63,249 nt of DNA from Paucilactobacillus wasatchensis (lineage in GTDB: Bacteria; Bacillota; Bacilli; Lactobacillales; Lactobacillaceae). The DNA is taken from the NCBI RefSeq assembly GCF_000876205.1, contig NZ_AWTT01000004.1, positions 1 to 63,249 on the forward strand, read 5' to 3'. Shown piece after piece: positions 18,696-26,628 of the stretch. A model generated the notes under the pieces. That model saw only the letters and a list, made by a program, of their open reading frames with translations. It was not told where the DNA came from and ran no database searches. The position numbers were made by a program, and so were the translations under genes. Every line of letters starts with the position of its first letter. The stretch's first letter is position 1.

Positions 18696-19295
18696 ATGAC
18701 AACAATTTTAGGCTTAACTGGCGGGATTGCCACGGGTAAATCCACTGTTAGTAGTTTTTTGCGCCAATTTAAAATACCAATTATAGATGCTGATGTGATT
18801 GCTCGTCAGGTAGTTGCGCTTGGCTCAGTTGGGTTAAAACAACTAAGTGACACCTTTGGGAGCGAATTTTTAAATCAAGATCACAGTTTGAACCGTTCAA
18901 AATTAGGCAGGTTGGTTTTTAGTGATCCGCACAAGCTAGTTCAGTTAAATACGATTATGCAGCCATTGATTGCTGCCGAAATTAAACAACAAATACTGGC
19001 TTACCAACAGCAACAGACGCCTTTAATTGTACTGGATGCGCCGTTACTATTCGAACAACACCACGAAAAAAAAGTGGATTTTGTCATGGTAGTATCGGTC
19101 CCACCGAAACTTCAATTGAAACGGCTGATGCAACGTGATCAGGTTAGTCGAATAGATGCTGAACAACGTATTAAGTCGCAATGGTCGGTCACACAAAAAC
19201 AAGCGCAAGCAGATGTAGTGATTGACAATTCGGGTTCAGTTGCTGATACTGAAAAGCAAGTATTACATTGGCTGAATAAAAATAATTTGATCTAA
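18696..19295 (+). CDS. coaE: Dephospho-CoA kinase
   Basis: Phosphorylates dephospho-CoA to coenzyme A, the last step of CoA synthesis. The start at 18696, two bases after the mutM stop, is chosen because the protein then begins MTTILGLTGGIATGKST, placing the P-loop at residues 9-17. The length of 199 residues is normal. Other motifs are DADVIAR and VLDAPLLFE. Translational coupling to mutM is likely. Confidence 0.95.
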   Translation: MTTILGLTGGIATGKSTVSSFLRQFKIPIIDADVIARQVVALGSVGLKQLSDTFGSEFLNQDHSLNRSKLGRLVFSDPHKLVQLNTIMQPLIAAEIKQQILAYQQQQTPLIVLDAPLLFEQHHEKKVDFVMVVSVPPKLQLKRLMQRDQVSRIDAEQRIKSQWSVTQKQAQADVVIDNSGSVADTEKQVLHWLNKNNLI

Positions 19296-19314
19296 CTAAG
19301 AGGAAGTGAACTAA

Positions 19315-19788
19315 ATGCATTGTCCCCATTGCCAACACAATAACTCACGGGTGATTGATAGTCGGCCAACTGAAGATGGTCGTTGTATTCGTCGTCGCCG
19401 TGAATGTGAGAACTGTGGGTTTCGATTTACCACGTTTGAGCGTTATGAAGAAACAACTTTGTTGGTGATTAAAAAAGATGGTAATCGCGAGGCCTTTAAC
19501 CGGCAAAAAATTTTAAATGGAATTATTCGCTCAGCTGAGAAAAGACCAATTAGTATGGAAAAAATCAATCAAGTGGTCGAAGAAATTGATAATCAAGTGC
19601 GTGGTTTAGGTGAAAGCGAAGTTACTAGCCAAGTAATTGGTGAATTTGTGATGAATGCACTGAAAGATTTAGACGAAATTGCATATATCAGATTTGCCAG
19701 TGTCTACCGTCAGTTTAAAGATATGGATGATTTCATGAACGAATTACAAGATGTGATGCACCGTGATCGGTCACATAAACGAAAATAG
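19315..19788 (+). CDS. nrdR: Transcriptional repressor NrdR
   Basis: A nucleotide-sensing repressor of ribonucleotide reductase genes. The N-terminal zinc ribbon carries CPHC (residues 3-6) and CENC near residues 31-34, followed by the RRRRECENCGFRFTTFERYE signature and an ATP-cone domain (about 49-139). The length of 157 residues is typical. AGAGGAAGTG precedes the ATG. It sits ahead of the replication-restart genes dnaB-dnaI as in Bacillus, a natural link between dNTP supply and replication. Confidence 0.95.
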   Translation: MHCPHCQHNNSRVIDSRPTEDGRCIRRRRECENCGFRFTTFERYEETTLLVIKKDGNREAFNRQKILNGIIRSAEKRPISMEKINQVVEEIDNQVRGLGESEVTSQVIGEFVMNALKDLDEIAYIRFASVYRQFKDMDDFMNELQDVMHRDRSHKRK

Positions 19789-19799
19789 GAGGGACAAAG

Positions 19800-21170
19800 T
19801 TGGCTGATTATAACAGTTCATTGACACCACAAACGGGATTTATTGTTTGCTTATCAAATCAGTTTAGTACGTTTTCTGAAGATAATTTAATTGATTTTTA
19901 TCAGCCAATTTTAGGTTCTCAGGCCCTCGGATTGTTTTATGCATTGAAAGCAAGTTCGACGAAACATCCATTGCTAACAAAGCGGCAGGCACATACTCAT
20001 TTATTGGCCCGTTTGAATATTGATGTCCAAGCATTCTATCAAGCACGGGTACGGTTAGAAGCCATTGGCTTAGTTCGTTCGTTTGAAACTAGTGATCAAA
20101 TTGGTGATGTTGTTGTGTACGAATTGCAACCAACCCTGACCCCCCAGCAATTTATTCAAGACGATCTACTTAGTGTTTTGTTGCTAGAGGCTATTGGAGA
20201 ACAAAACTATGAGCAGTTGGTTGCTGATAGCACTGCATATCAGTTTGACGTGCATTCATTAACAAACGTTACGAAGAGTTTTTTTGATTCTTACCATATT
20301 AATCAAACCGAAGTTACCAAATTACCAGATATGATTCGTGAGAGTAGGCAAAAATTTGTAGTAAGTGAGCCTAGTGAGCATAGTCATTTGTTGACTTCTG
20401 ATTTTGATTTTCAATTATTAGTGCAATTATTACAAAGTCAGCCAATTAATAGAGACGATTTAACGGCGAATCGGCAGTTAATTGAAAATGAACATTTAAT
20501 TTATGGCATTGATGAACCACAAATGGCACGCCTGTTGATGCAGGCAACTAGTTTGACGGATAATCGGTTGGACAAAAACCAATTAAAACACTTAATTTCT
20601 GCCAGCTACCAACAGGTAACTGATAACGTTGAGCAACCAGAAAAGAATGAACAATCAATAAAGCAAGCTGATTTGAAGGGGCTGTCCACTAATGAACAGG
20701 CATTGATTAAGGCTTGTCAGTCGTATGCCCCCATTGAATTTTTACAAACATTGATGGTACAAAAAAATGGATTTGTGACCAGTGGTGAGGAATATATTTT
20801 GCGCGATCTAATTAGTCGCAAACTTTTTGCTCCCAGTGTCGTTAACATGTTAATTTACTATGTATTACAAGAGCGCGGCCAGGCAACACTGACCAAAAAT
20901 TTGGTTGATACAGTGGCTAATAGTTGGTCGCAAGCTAAATTAACAACTCCAGTTCAAGCACTAAATCAGATCAAGGAACGTAGCCAAAGAAAGTCAACCA
21001 CCAGACGTACCAGTACTAGTAATTATGGTCATCGTCAGGTAAAAGAAAAATTGCCTGATTGGGCAAAAGATGATTACCAAACAGCTGATGATAAAGCAAC
21101 ACCAGCACAAATTGCTAAGTTAAAAGCACAAATAAAGCAGCAACGTGAGCAACAATCAAAGGAGGGATAA
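19800..21170 (+). CDS. dnaB: Replication initiation and membrane attachment protein DnaB
   Basis: The Firmicute helicase-loading protein (not the replicative helicase), acting with DnaD and DnaI at oriC and at restart sites. The 456-residue protein has two DnaB/DnaD-type helical regions; the C-terminal one lies about residues 300-380 and includes the YxxxIEFLQ-like segment. It ends in a Lys/Gln-rich tail. The start is the TTG at 19800, five bases after GGAGGGA. It ends 3 bases before dnaI. Confidence 0.9.
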   Translation: MADYNSSLTPQTGFIVCLSNQFSTFSEDNLIDFYQPILGSQALGLFYALKASSTKHPLLTKRQAHTHLLARLNIDVQAFYQARVRLEAIGLVRSFETSDQIGDVVVYELQPTLTPQQFIQDDLLSVLLLEAIGEQNYEQLVADSTAYQFDVHSLTNVTKSFFDSYHINQTEVTKLPDMIRESRQKFVVSEPSEHSHLLTSDFDFQLLVQLLQSQPINRDDLTANRQLIENEHLIYGIDEPQMARLLMQATSLTDNRLDKNQLKHLISASYQQVTDNVEQPEKNEQSIKQADLKGLSTNEQALIKACQSYAPIEFLQTLMVQKNGFVTSGEEYILRDLISRKLFAPSVVNMLIYYVLQERGQATLTKNLVDTVANSWSQAKLTTPVQALNQIKERSQRKSTTRRTSTSNYGHRQVKEKLPDWAKDDYQTADDKATPAQIAKLKAQIKQQREQQSKEG

Positions 21171-21173
21171 CTA

Positions 21174-22106
21174 GTGGAAAGTGTTAGTGAATCAATCAAA
21201 AAAATGATGAAAAGTCGTAATTTTGATCCCGAGTATCAAAAATTAATTGAACACGTTTATGCTGATAAGGATGTTCAATCATTTTTGCAAGTAAATCAAG
21301 ATAAGCTTAGTGAAAACAGTATTATGCGGGGCGAAGCTAAGCTGTATGAATTTGTTAATGAAAAAACTAAATTAGCGCGAAACGAAGCAACATTTGCCCC
21401 TGGTTATCGGCCAACTTTAGTGCTTAACAAAAATCTCATTGATGTTTCATATGTGCCAACAAATGAATTATTAGCACAACAAGCTCAAACAGCTCTGAAA
21501 CATCGTGTTCGCTCGATAAGTATGCCCAAGTTAATTAAGTCTGCTTCTTTTGATCAATTCGATATGGATAATGCTTCACGTAATCAGGCGTTGATGCAGG
21601 CAAATGAATTTGTGGCTAGTTATCGGCAACATAAGGATCAATTTCAGCCAGGACTGTATCTGTATGGTAGTTTTGGAGTGGGTAAGACCTATTTACTTGG
21701 TGCAATCGCTAATGAGTTAGCCAAATATAACGTTACGACTACTATGATTCATTTTCCGAGTTTTGCCGTTGAAATGAAAAATGCGATTGGTGACAACAAT
21801 ACAGGTAACAAGATTGAATCAATCAAAAAATCGCCAATTTTAATGTTGGATGATATTGGGGCAGATGCGATGTCTGCTTGGATTCGAGATGATGTTTTAG
21901 GGGTTATATTAGAATATAGAATGCAGGCAGAGCTGCCAACTTTCTTTAGTTCAAATTTCTCTATGACTGATTTTGAAAGTGAACATTTAGCCGTCAATCA
22001 GCGTGGGGATGTTGAGCCATTGAAAGCTAAACGAATTATGGAACGGATTAGATTTTTGGCACGCGAAGTGACGATGACAGGGGATAATCGTCGGCCTAAG
22101 GCTTAA
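21174..22106 (+). CDS. dnaI: Primosomal helicase loader DnaI
   Basis: An AAA+ ATPase that loads the replicative helicase. The N-terminal DnaI_N helicase-binding region (about 1-100) is followed by the ATPase domain with Walker A YGSFGVGKTYL near residues 164-174 and Walker B LMLDDIGAD near 222. The start is GTG, behind GGAGGGATAACTA. The length of 310 residues is standard. It is the last gene of the polA-dnaI run; a group of tandem structured repeats follows at once. Confidence 0.94.
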   Translation: MESVSESIKKMMKSRNFDPEYQKLIEHVYADKDVQSFLQVNQDKLSENSIMRGEAKLYEFVNEKTKLARNEATFAPGYRPTLVLNKNLIDVSYVPTNELLAQQAQTALKHRVRSISMPKLIKSASFDQFDMDNASRNQALMQANEFVASYRQHKDQFQPGLYLYGSFGVGKTYLLGAIANELAKYNVTTTMIHFPSFAVEMKNAIGDNNTGNKIESIKKSPILMLDDIGADAMSAWIRDDVLGVILEYRMQAELPTFFSSNFSMTDFESEHLAVNQRGDVEPLKAKRIMERIRFLAREVTMTGDNRRPKA

Positions 22107-22130
22107 ACTCAAAGGTAGCTGTCTCTTATT

Positions 22131-22520
22131 TTAGACGTGTTCACTTGGCCAGCTACCTAGGGCTAAGCCAACAATGATCATCAATAAATCACAGACCGAT
22201 TTATTAATCATCATTGTTAACTTAGCCTACGGTACCTTAGCGGCCATGCTCACACTTTTTTTAGACGTGTTCACTTGGCCAGCTACCTAGGGCTAAGCCA
22301 ACAATGATCATCAATAAATCACAGACCGATTTATTAATCATCATTGTTAACTTAGCCTACGGTACCTTAGCGGCCACGCTCACACTTTTTTTAGACGTGT
22401 TCGCAAAGGCAGATGTCTAGAGCTAAGCTAGTTATGTCAATCAATAAACCAAAAAACGGTTTATTAATCGACATAACTAGCTTAGCCTACGACACCTTAA
22501 CGCCTTTGCTCACACTTTTA
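22131..22520 (+). repeat. Three tandem 130-bp structured repeats between dnaI and infC
   Basis: Three head-to-tail units of exactly 130 bases lie at 22131-22260, 22261-22390 and 22391-22520. Units 1 and 2 differ at one position (unit position 117, T or C). Unit 3 is about 73% identical to them. Each unit can fold on itself. An outer stem pairs positions 7-20 with 112-125 and has a 2x2 internal loop. An inner hairpin pairs 33-60 with 68-95 around a 7-base loop. Unit 3 differs from unit 2 by paired changes that keep pairing at 41/87, 42/86, 43/85, 47/81, 48/80 and 59/69 in the inner stem and 16/116, 17/115 and 19/113 in the outer stem. Seven T bases follow the outer stem in units 1 and 2. No coding potential or known element is recognised. 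Confidence 0.9.
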
Positions 22521-22521
22521 T

Positions 22522-22550
22522 TTGACAAGTTTCATTTACTTTGATATATT
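22522..22550 (+). promoter_or_regulatory. Promoter of infC-rpmI-rplT
   Basis: TTGACA, a 17-bp spacer and TATATT form a near-consensus sigma-A promoter. It begins one base after the third 130-bp unit. Confidence 0.85.
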
Positions 22551-22555
22551 ATACG

Positions 22556-22690
22556 AGTTGAAAGATTAAGCAGAAGCACCCGCTTCTCGCCTTAGTGATT
22601 TGGTCGCTGGGCTTACGAGATTAATGAGTAGTTCTTGGTAGAACTGCTAGTGGCGGGGTGCGTGTGCACCTCGCCTTTTGCTTTTCTTTC
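22556..22690 (+). promoter_or_regulatory. L20-type ribosomal protein leader of infC operon
   Basis: The roughly 135-base untranslated leader contains the hairpin GAAGCACCCGCTTC, further pairing segments and a terminator-like hairpin (22652-22688) in which GGCGGGGTGC pairs with GCACCTCGCC before a T-rich tract. Position and layout match the Firmicute L20 leader, in which excess L20 binds the RNA and promotes premature termination. The regulatory mechanism is known for the family; that this copy works the same way is inferred. Confidence 0.8.
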
Positions 22691-22716
22691 GCCAATAAAT
22701 TTGGAGGTGTGTTGCC

Positions 22717-23238
22717 ATAGCTCAAGATATGATGGTCAATAACGGAATTCGTGCTCGTGAACTAAGATTAATTGACGCCGATGGTAGTCAATTAGGCGTT
22801 AAGTCCAAGCAAGATGCGTTGAAAATGGCCGATGATGCTGAATTAGACCTTGTTTTAGTTGCTCCGAAAGCCAAACCGCCAGTTGCTAGGATCATGGATT
22901 ATGGTAAGTATCGGTTTGAACTACAAAAAAAGGAACGCGAAGCACGTAAAAAGCAAAAAGTTATTTCAGTAAAGGAAGTTCGTTTGAGTCCCACCATTGA
23001 CACCAATGACTTTAACACTAAACTTAAAAATGCACGTAAGTTTTTGAGTAAGGGTGATAAGGTTCGTGTTTCAATCAGATTTAAGGGTCGAGCAATTACG
23101 CATAAAGATATTGGGCGTAATGTGTTAAATCAAATGGCTTCTGAAACAAAGGATATTGCGTCAGTTGAGCAATATCCTAAGATGGAAGGACGGAGCATGT
23201 TTTTAGTACTAGCTCCAACCGCCGATAATTCAAAATAA
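22717..23238 (+). CDS. infC: Translation initiation factor IF-3 (ATA start)
   Basis: Binds the 30S subunit and proofreads initiation codons. The only strong ribosome binding site, GGAGG at 22703-22707, lies 9 bases before an in-frame ATA codon at 22717. The next ATG (22729) is 21 bases from it, too far. Non-canonical AUU, AUA or AUC starts are a known feature of infC because IF-3 represses its own translation from them. The product of 173 residues, counted from ATA, has the N-domain segment [13 protein letters not shown] and the C-domain with [11 protein letters not shown] and [11 protein letters not shown]. It is the first gene of infC-rpmI-rplT. Confidence 0.93.
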   Translation: MAQDMMVNNGIRARELRLIDADGSQLGVKSKQDALKMADDAELDLVLVAPKAKPPVARIMDYGKYRFELQKKEREARKKQKVISVKEVRLSPTIDTNDFNTKLKNARKFLSKGDKVRVSIRFKGRAITHKDIGRNVLNQMASETKDIASVEQYPKMEGRSMFLVLAPTADNSK

Positions 23239-23262
23239 TGATGAGAAAGTAGGATAATTGTT

Positions 23263-23460
23263 ATGCCAAAGATGAAGACAAACCGTGCCGCTGCAAAACG
23301 TTTCAAACGAACTGCAAATGGTGGTTTAAAGAGTGCCAATGCTTATACTAGTCACCGTTTCCATGGTAAGACAAAGAAACAACGTCGCCAATTACGTGGT
23401 TTAAGTATGATGAACAAAACAAATGTTAAACGTTACAAGAAATTACTACAAGTTAAGTAA
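23263..23460 (+). CDS. rpmI: 50S ribosomal protein L35
   Basis: A 65-residue basic large-subunit protein with the family's N-terminal [15 protein letters not shown] signature and [10 protein letters not shown] region. It is the second gene of the infC operon, 24 bases after infC. The gene carries the biased codon choice expected for highly expressed ribosomal genes. Confidence 0.96.
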   Translation: MPKMKTNRAAAKRFKRTANGGLKSANAYTSHRFHGKTKKQRRQLRGLSMMNKTNVKRYKKLLQVK

Positions 23461-23497
23461 TTAAAATATTTTAAGAGAAACGTAGGAGGATACCACA

Positions 23498-23851
23498 ATG
23501 CGAGTTAAAGGTGGAACAGTTACACGCGCACGGCGCAAAAAGGTTTTAAAATTAGCAAAAGGTTATCGTGGTTCAAAGCACCGTTTATTTAAAACAGCTA
23601 AAGACCAGGTAATGAAGTCATATGTTTATGCTTTCAGGGACCGTAAATCAAACAAGCGTAACTATCGTCAACTTTGGATTACTCGAATCAATGCAGCTGC
23701 ACGTTTGAATGATATTAGTTACAGCAAGTTAATGCATGGTTTGAAGTTGGCTAACATCAATATGAACCGTAAAATGTTAGCTGAATTGGCTGTCAGTGAT
23801 GCTGCTGGTTTTACAGCATTAGTTGATGCAGCAAAAAAAGCAAGCAAATAG
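23498..23851 (+). CDS. rplT: 50S ribosomal protein L20
   Basis: A 117-residue large-subunit assembly protein with [19 protein letters not shown] at the N-terminus and a globular C-terminal domain. Its excess form is the expected feedback regulator binding the leader upstream of infC. The start follows GTAGGAGGATACCACA. It is the last gene of the operon, followed by a G-U-rich terminator. Confidence 0.96.
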   Translation: MRVKGGTVTRARRKKVLKLAKGYRGSKHRLFKTAKDQVMKSYVYAFRDRKSNKRNYRQLWITRINAAARLNDISYSKLMHGLKLANINMNRKMLAELAVSDAAGFTALVDAAKKASK

Positions 23852-23865
23852 TAATTAAGTTGAAG

Positions 23866-23908
23866 ATTGGAGCAAATACTTTTGTTCTAGTCTTTATTTT
23901 TTTGACGG
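23866..23908 (+). terminator. Terminator after rplT
   Basis: AGATTGGAGCAAA pairs, with several G-U pairs, with TTTTGTTCTAGTCT and is followed by a T-run that overlaps the next promoter. Confidence 0.65.
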
Positions 23909-23930
23909 TAAAAAAATCAGTAAGTATGCT
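23902..23930 (+). promoter_or_regulatory. Promoter of the yqeG operon
   Basis: TTGACG, a 17-bp spacer and TATGCT stand 60 bases before yqeG. The -35 overlaps the T-run of the rplT terminator. Confidence 0.7.
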
Positions 23931-23990
23931 AAACTACAAGTAAATCAGTTTTAACAAAGTTATGAAAATATATACAGACGGGGGAACAAG

Positions 23991-24524
23991 ATGCTGCTAA
24001 GGGAATTTAAACCAACATGGATGATCAATTCGGTTTATTCAATTGCACCACAACAATTAAAACAACAAGGAATTCGTGCTGTTTTTACGGATTTAGATAA
24101 TACTTTGATTGCGTGGAATAATCCCGATGGCACTCCCGAACTAAAAAAGTGGATGCAAGAGTTAGATGACAATAATATTCCATTAATTGTTATTTCCAAT
24201 AACAATTATGCACGTGTCAAGCGAGCAGTGGCGCCATTATCATTGCCATTCATTTCGCGTGCGTTGAAGCCGCTCGGCGTTGGTATTAATCGGGCGGTCA
24301 AAAAATTGGGATTACAACCACACGAAGTCGTGATGGTTGGTGATCAACTACTAACTGATATGATCGCGGCTAATCAGGCTGGTGTATACAGTATCTTGGT
24401 GCGACCGTTAATTAGCACAGATGCCTGGAATACTCGGATTAATCGTTTTTTTGAACAATATGTAATGAGGCAATTACTCAAACAATACCCAGCCCTAAAA
24501 TGGCAGGAGGAACTGAATGACTGA
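23991..24524 (+). CDS. yqeG: YqeG family HAD IIIA-type phosphatase
   Basis: A HAD-superfamily phosphatase of 177 residues with the catalytic motif DLDNTL (about residues 36-41), VISNN in motif II and VMVGDQLLTD in motif III. The substrate is not established; related mitochondrial enzymes dephosphorylate phosphatidylglycerophosphate. It starts the conserved yqeG-yqeH-yhbY-nadD-yqeK-rsfS-yqeM run and overlaps yqeH by 8 bases. The aroE-like gene found in this run in Bacillus is absent here. Confidence 0.88.
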   Translation: MLLREFKPTWMINSVYSIAPQQLKQQGIRAVFTDLDNTLIAWNNPDGTPELKKWMQELDDNNIPLIVISNNNYARVKRAVAPLSLPFISRALKPLGVGINRAVKKLGLQPHEVVMVGDQLLTDMIAANQAGVYSILVRPLISTDAWNTRINRFFEQYVMRQLLKQYPALKWQEELND

Positions 24525-25641
24525 AGCAACAGAATCAGAAAAATTAATTTGCATTGGGTGTGGCGCAACGATTCAAAGCGATGATCCACATGTAATTGGC
24601 TACACCCCTCAAGCTGCAATTAAAAAAGGGATCGACAGCAACGAACTATACTGTCAACGTTGTTTTCGACTACGTCATTATAATGAAATTGCACCGGTTT
24701 CTCTAACCGATGATGATTTTTTAAGATTACTAAATCAAATTAGTGATGCTAATGCATTGATCGTTTACGTTGTCGATATTTTCGATTTCAACGGTAGTGT
24801 AATTCCTGGTCTTCATCGATTCGTTGGTGATAATCCAGTAATATTGGTTGGTAATAAAGAAGACCTGTTACCACAATCACTAAAGCGGACTAAGCTTGCG
24901 GATTGGATGAGACAACAGGCCAATTTGAACGGAATTCATCCAGATGCAGTTGCTTTGGTTTCTGCTAAAAAGAATCATCAAATTCAAAGTTTATTAGATC
25001 TGATTAACAAGCGTCGTCAAAATCGTGATGTTTATGTTGTCGGAGTTACTAATGTTGGAAAATCGACGTTAATTAATCAAATCATTAGGCAAACTACTGG
25101 AGTTCAAGAATTGATCACGACTTCCCGTTTCCCTGGGACAACGTTGGACCGAATTGAAATCCCATTAGATGATGGTCATCAATTAGTAGATACTCCTGGG
25201 ATTATTCACCCAGATCAAATGGCGCATGTATTGTCCGCTTCAGCATTAAAAATTGTGGCACCACAAAAAGAGATCAAGCCACGAACTTTCCAATTAGATG
25301 AGCAACAAACGATCTTTTTAGGTGGGGTGGCACGGTTTGATTATGAGTATGGTCCCAAAAAAGGGGTTGTGGCCTACTTTGATAATAATCTTGATTTGCA
25401 TCGGACTAAATTAAGCAATGCCGATGCATTTTATGAGAAACATTTGGGTGGTTTATTGACACCGCCTACCAGTGATGAAAGTGAAGCATTCCCATCACTT
25501 GAACGCCACGAATTCCACGTTGACGAAAAAAGCGATCTTGTCATCGAAGGATTGGGCTGGGTAACTGTTCCTGCTGGATCAACAGTTGCTGGCTTTGCCC
25601 CTAAAGGTGTGTCAGTAATTGTGCGTCGAGCAATGATTTAG
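24517..25641 (+). CDS. yqeH: Ribosome biogenesis GTPase YqeH
   Basis: A circularly permuted GTPase needed for 30S subunit assembly. The N-terminal zinc finger has CIGC (residues 12-15) and CQRC near 44-47. The G motifs then come in permuted order: G4 NKED near 113-116, G5 SAKK, G1 GVTNVGKST near 176-184 and G3 DTPG near 226. The 374-residue length is typical. GGCAGGAGGAACTGA before the ATG is a strong binding site inside the end of yqeG. Confidence 0.94.
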   Translation: MTEATESEKLICIGCGATIQSDDPHVIGYTPQAAIKKGIDSNELYCQRCFRLRHYNEIAPVSLTDDDFLRLLNQISDANALIVYVVDIFDFNGSVIPGLHRFVGDNPVILVGNKEDLLPQSLKRTKLADWMRQQANLNGIHPDAVALVSAKKNHQIQSLLDLINKRRQNRDVYVVGVTNVGKSTLINQIIRQTTGVQELITTSRFPGTTLDRIEIPLDDGHQLVDTPGIIHPDQMAHVLSASALKIVAPQKEIKPRTFQLDEQQTIFLGGVARFDYEYGPKKGVVAYFDNNLDLHRTKLSNADAFYEKHLGGLLTPPTSDESEAFPSLERHEFHVDEKSDLVIEGLGWVTVPAGSTVAGFAPKGVSVIVRRAMI

Positions 25642-25656
25642 AAATTGAGGAAAATA

Positions 25657-25968
25657 ATGGAATTAAGAGGAAAACAAAAAAGATACTTACGAGCACAGGC
25701 ACACTCATTAAGACCGATGTTTTCAGTTGGTAAAGAAGGGTTATCACAAAACTGGTTAGACCAGTTGAGTGGGGCTTTGGATAAACGTGAGTTGATTAAA
25801 ATCAACATTCTGCAAAATGCTGATGTGGATATTGATACCGTCCGTCAGTTTATCGAGAGTAAAACTAATATCCAAGTGGTTCAAACTATTGGCCGGGTGC
25901 TTGTCTTATTCATGGTATCAGCTGATGAATCAAAGCGTCATTTATCACAGGTAGTCAGTGAAATTTGA
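25657..25968 (+). CDS. yhbY: Ribosome assembly RNA-binding protein YhbY
   Basis: A 103-residue CRM-domain RNA-binding protein associated with pre-50S subunits. The sequence MELRGKQKRYLRAQAHSL at the N-terminus and VGKEGLSQN match the family GxxG-like loop region. The ATG at 25657 is preferred over an in-frame TTG 12 bases earlier because it gives the usual family start. It is 15 bases from yqeH. Confidence 0.92.
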   Translation: MELRGKQKRYLRAQAHSLRPMFSVGKEGLSQNWLDQLSGALDKRELIKINILQNADVDIDTVRQFIESKTNIQVVQTIGRVLVLFMVSADESKRHLSQVVSEI

Positions 25969-25980
25969 GGAAGTGATTTT

Positions 25981-26628
25981 TTGCAACGTCAAGCAAGTAC
26001 AGCAGCCAAAACACAAACGGTAACGCAGACAGAAACGCAGACAGAAACTGCTGGCCATAAACGGCGAGTTGGATTGTATGGTGGTACTTTTAATCCCATT
26101 CATAACAGTCATTTAATTGTTGCTGATCAGGTGGGTAATGCGCTGGGGTTAGATGAGGTGTTATTTCTGCCAGATGTGATTCCACCACATGTTGATCATA
26201 AAGAAAGCATTGAGCCTCAGTTACGGTTAGAGATGATCCAACTGGCGATTGAAGGAAATCCACTGTTTGGAATTGAACTAGCTGAAGTTAAGCGTGGTGG
26301 TATTAGCTATACTTTTGATACAATCGCTGAATTAAAAAGATTACATCCTGAAAATGATTACTATTTTATTATTGGTGGTGACATGGTAGAATATCTGCCC
26401 AAATGGCACCGCATTGACGAATTAGCCAAAATGGTGACATTTGTGGGTGTGCAACGACTTGGATACCAAACTAAGAGTAAATATCCTGTGATTTGGGTTG
26501 ACGCACCGCTAATTAATATTAGTTCAACTGATATTAGACATCGAGTTGAAAGCGGACAGTCGATTCGATACTTAGTGCCTGATAAGGTTGCCGAATTTAT
26601 AAAGGAGCATCATTTATATCTTGAATGA
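25981..26628 (+). CDS. nadD: Nicotinate-nucleotide adenylyltransferase
   Basis: Converts nicotinate mononucleotide and ATP to deamido-NAD. The core begins with GLYGGTFNPIHNSHL (about residues 32-46), with the HxGH-type site present as HNSH, and ends with the ISSTDIRHRV motif near 181-190. An additional N-terminal extension of about 28 residues is rich in Thr, Gln and Glu (TQTETQTET), encoded by a short DNA direct repeat. The start is a TTG after GAGGAAGTGATTT. The extension is unlikely to be structured. Confidence 0.93.
   Translation: MQRQASTAAKTQTVTQTETQTETAGHKRRVGLYGGTFNPIHNSHLIVADQVGNALGLDEVLFLPDVIPPHVDHKESIEPQLRLEMIQLAIEGNPLFGIELAEVKRGGISYTFDTIAELKRLHPENDYYFIIGGDMVEYLPKWHRIDELAKMVTFVGVQRLGYQTKSKYPVIWVDAPLINISSTDIRHRVESGQSIRYLVPDKVAEFIKEHHLYLE

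Noticed and set aside
22131-22520. CRISPR array or origin of replication
   Set aside because: The units are directly abutting, 130 bases long and without variable spacers, and no cas gene is near. Although dnaB and dnaI are adjacent, no DnaA box (TTATNCACA) was seen and the dnaA-dnaN region is not here.
22131-22520. Small insertion element (MITE)
   Set aside because: There are no target-site duplications and no copies noticed elsewhere in the window, and the compensatory changes argue for selection on structure. It cannot be fully excluded without the rest of the genome.
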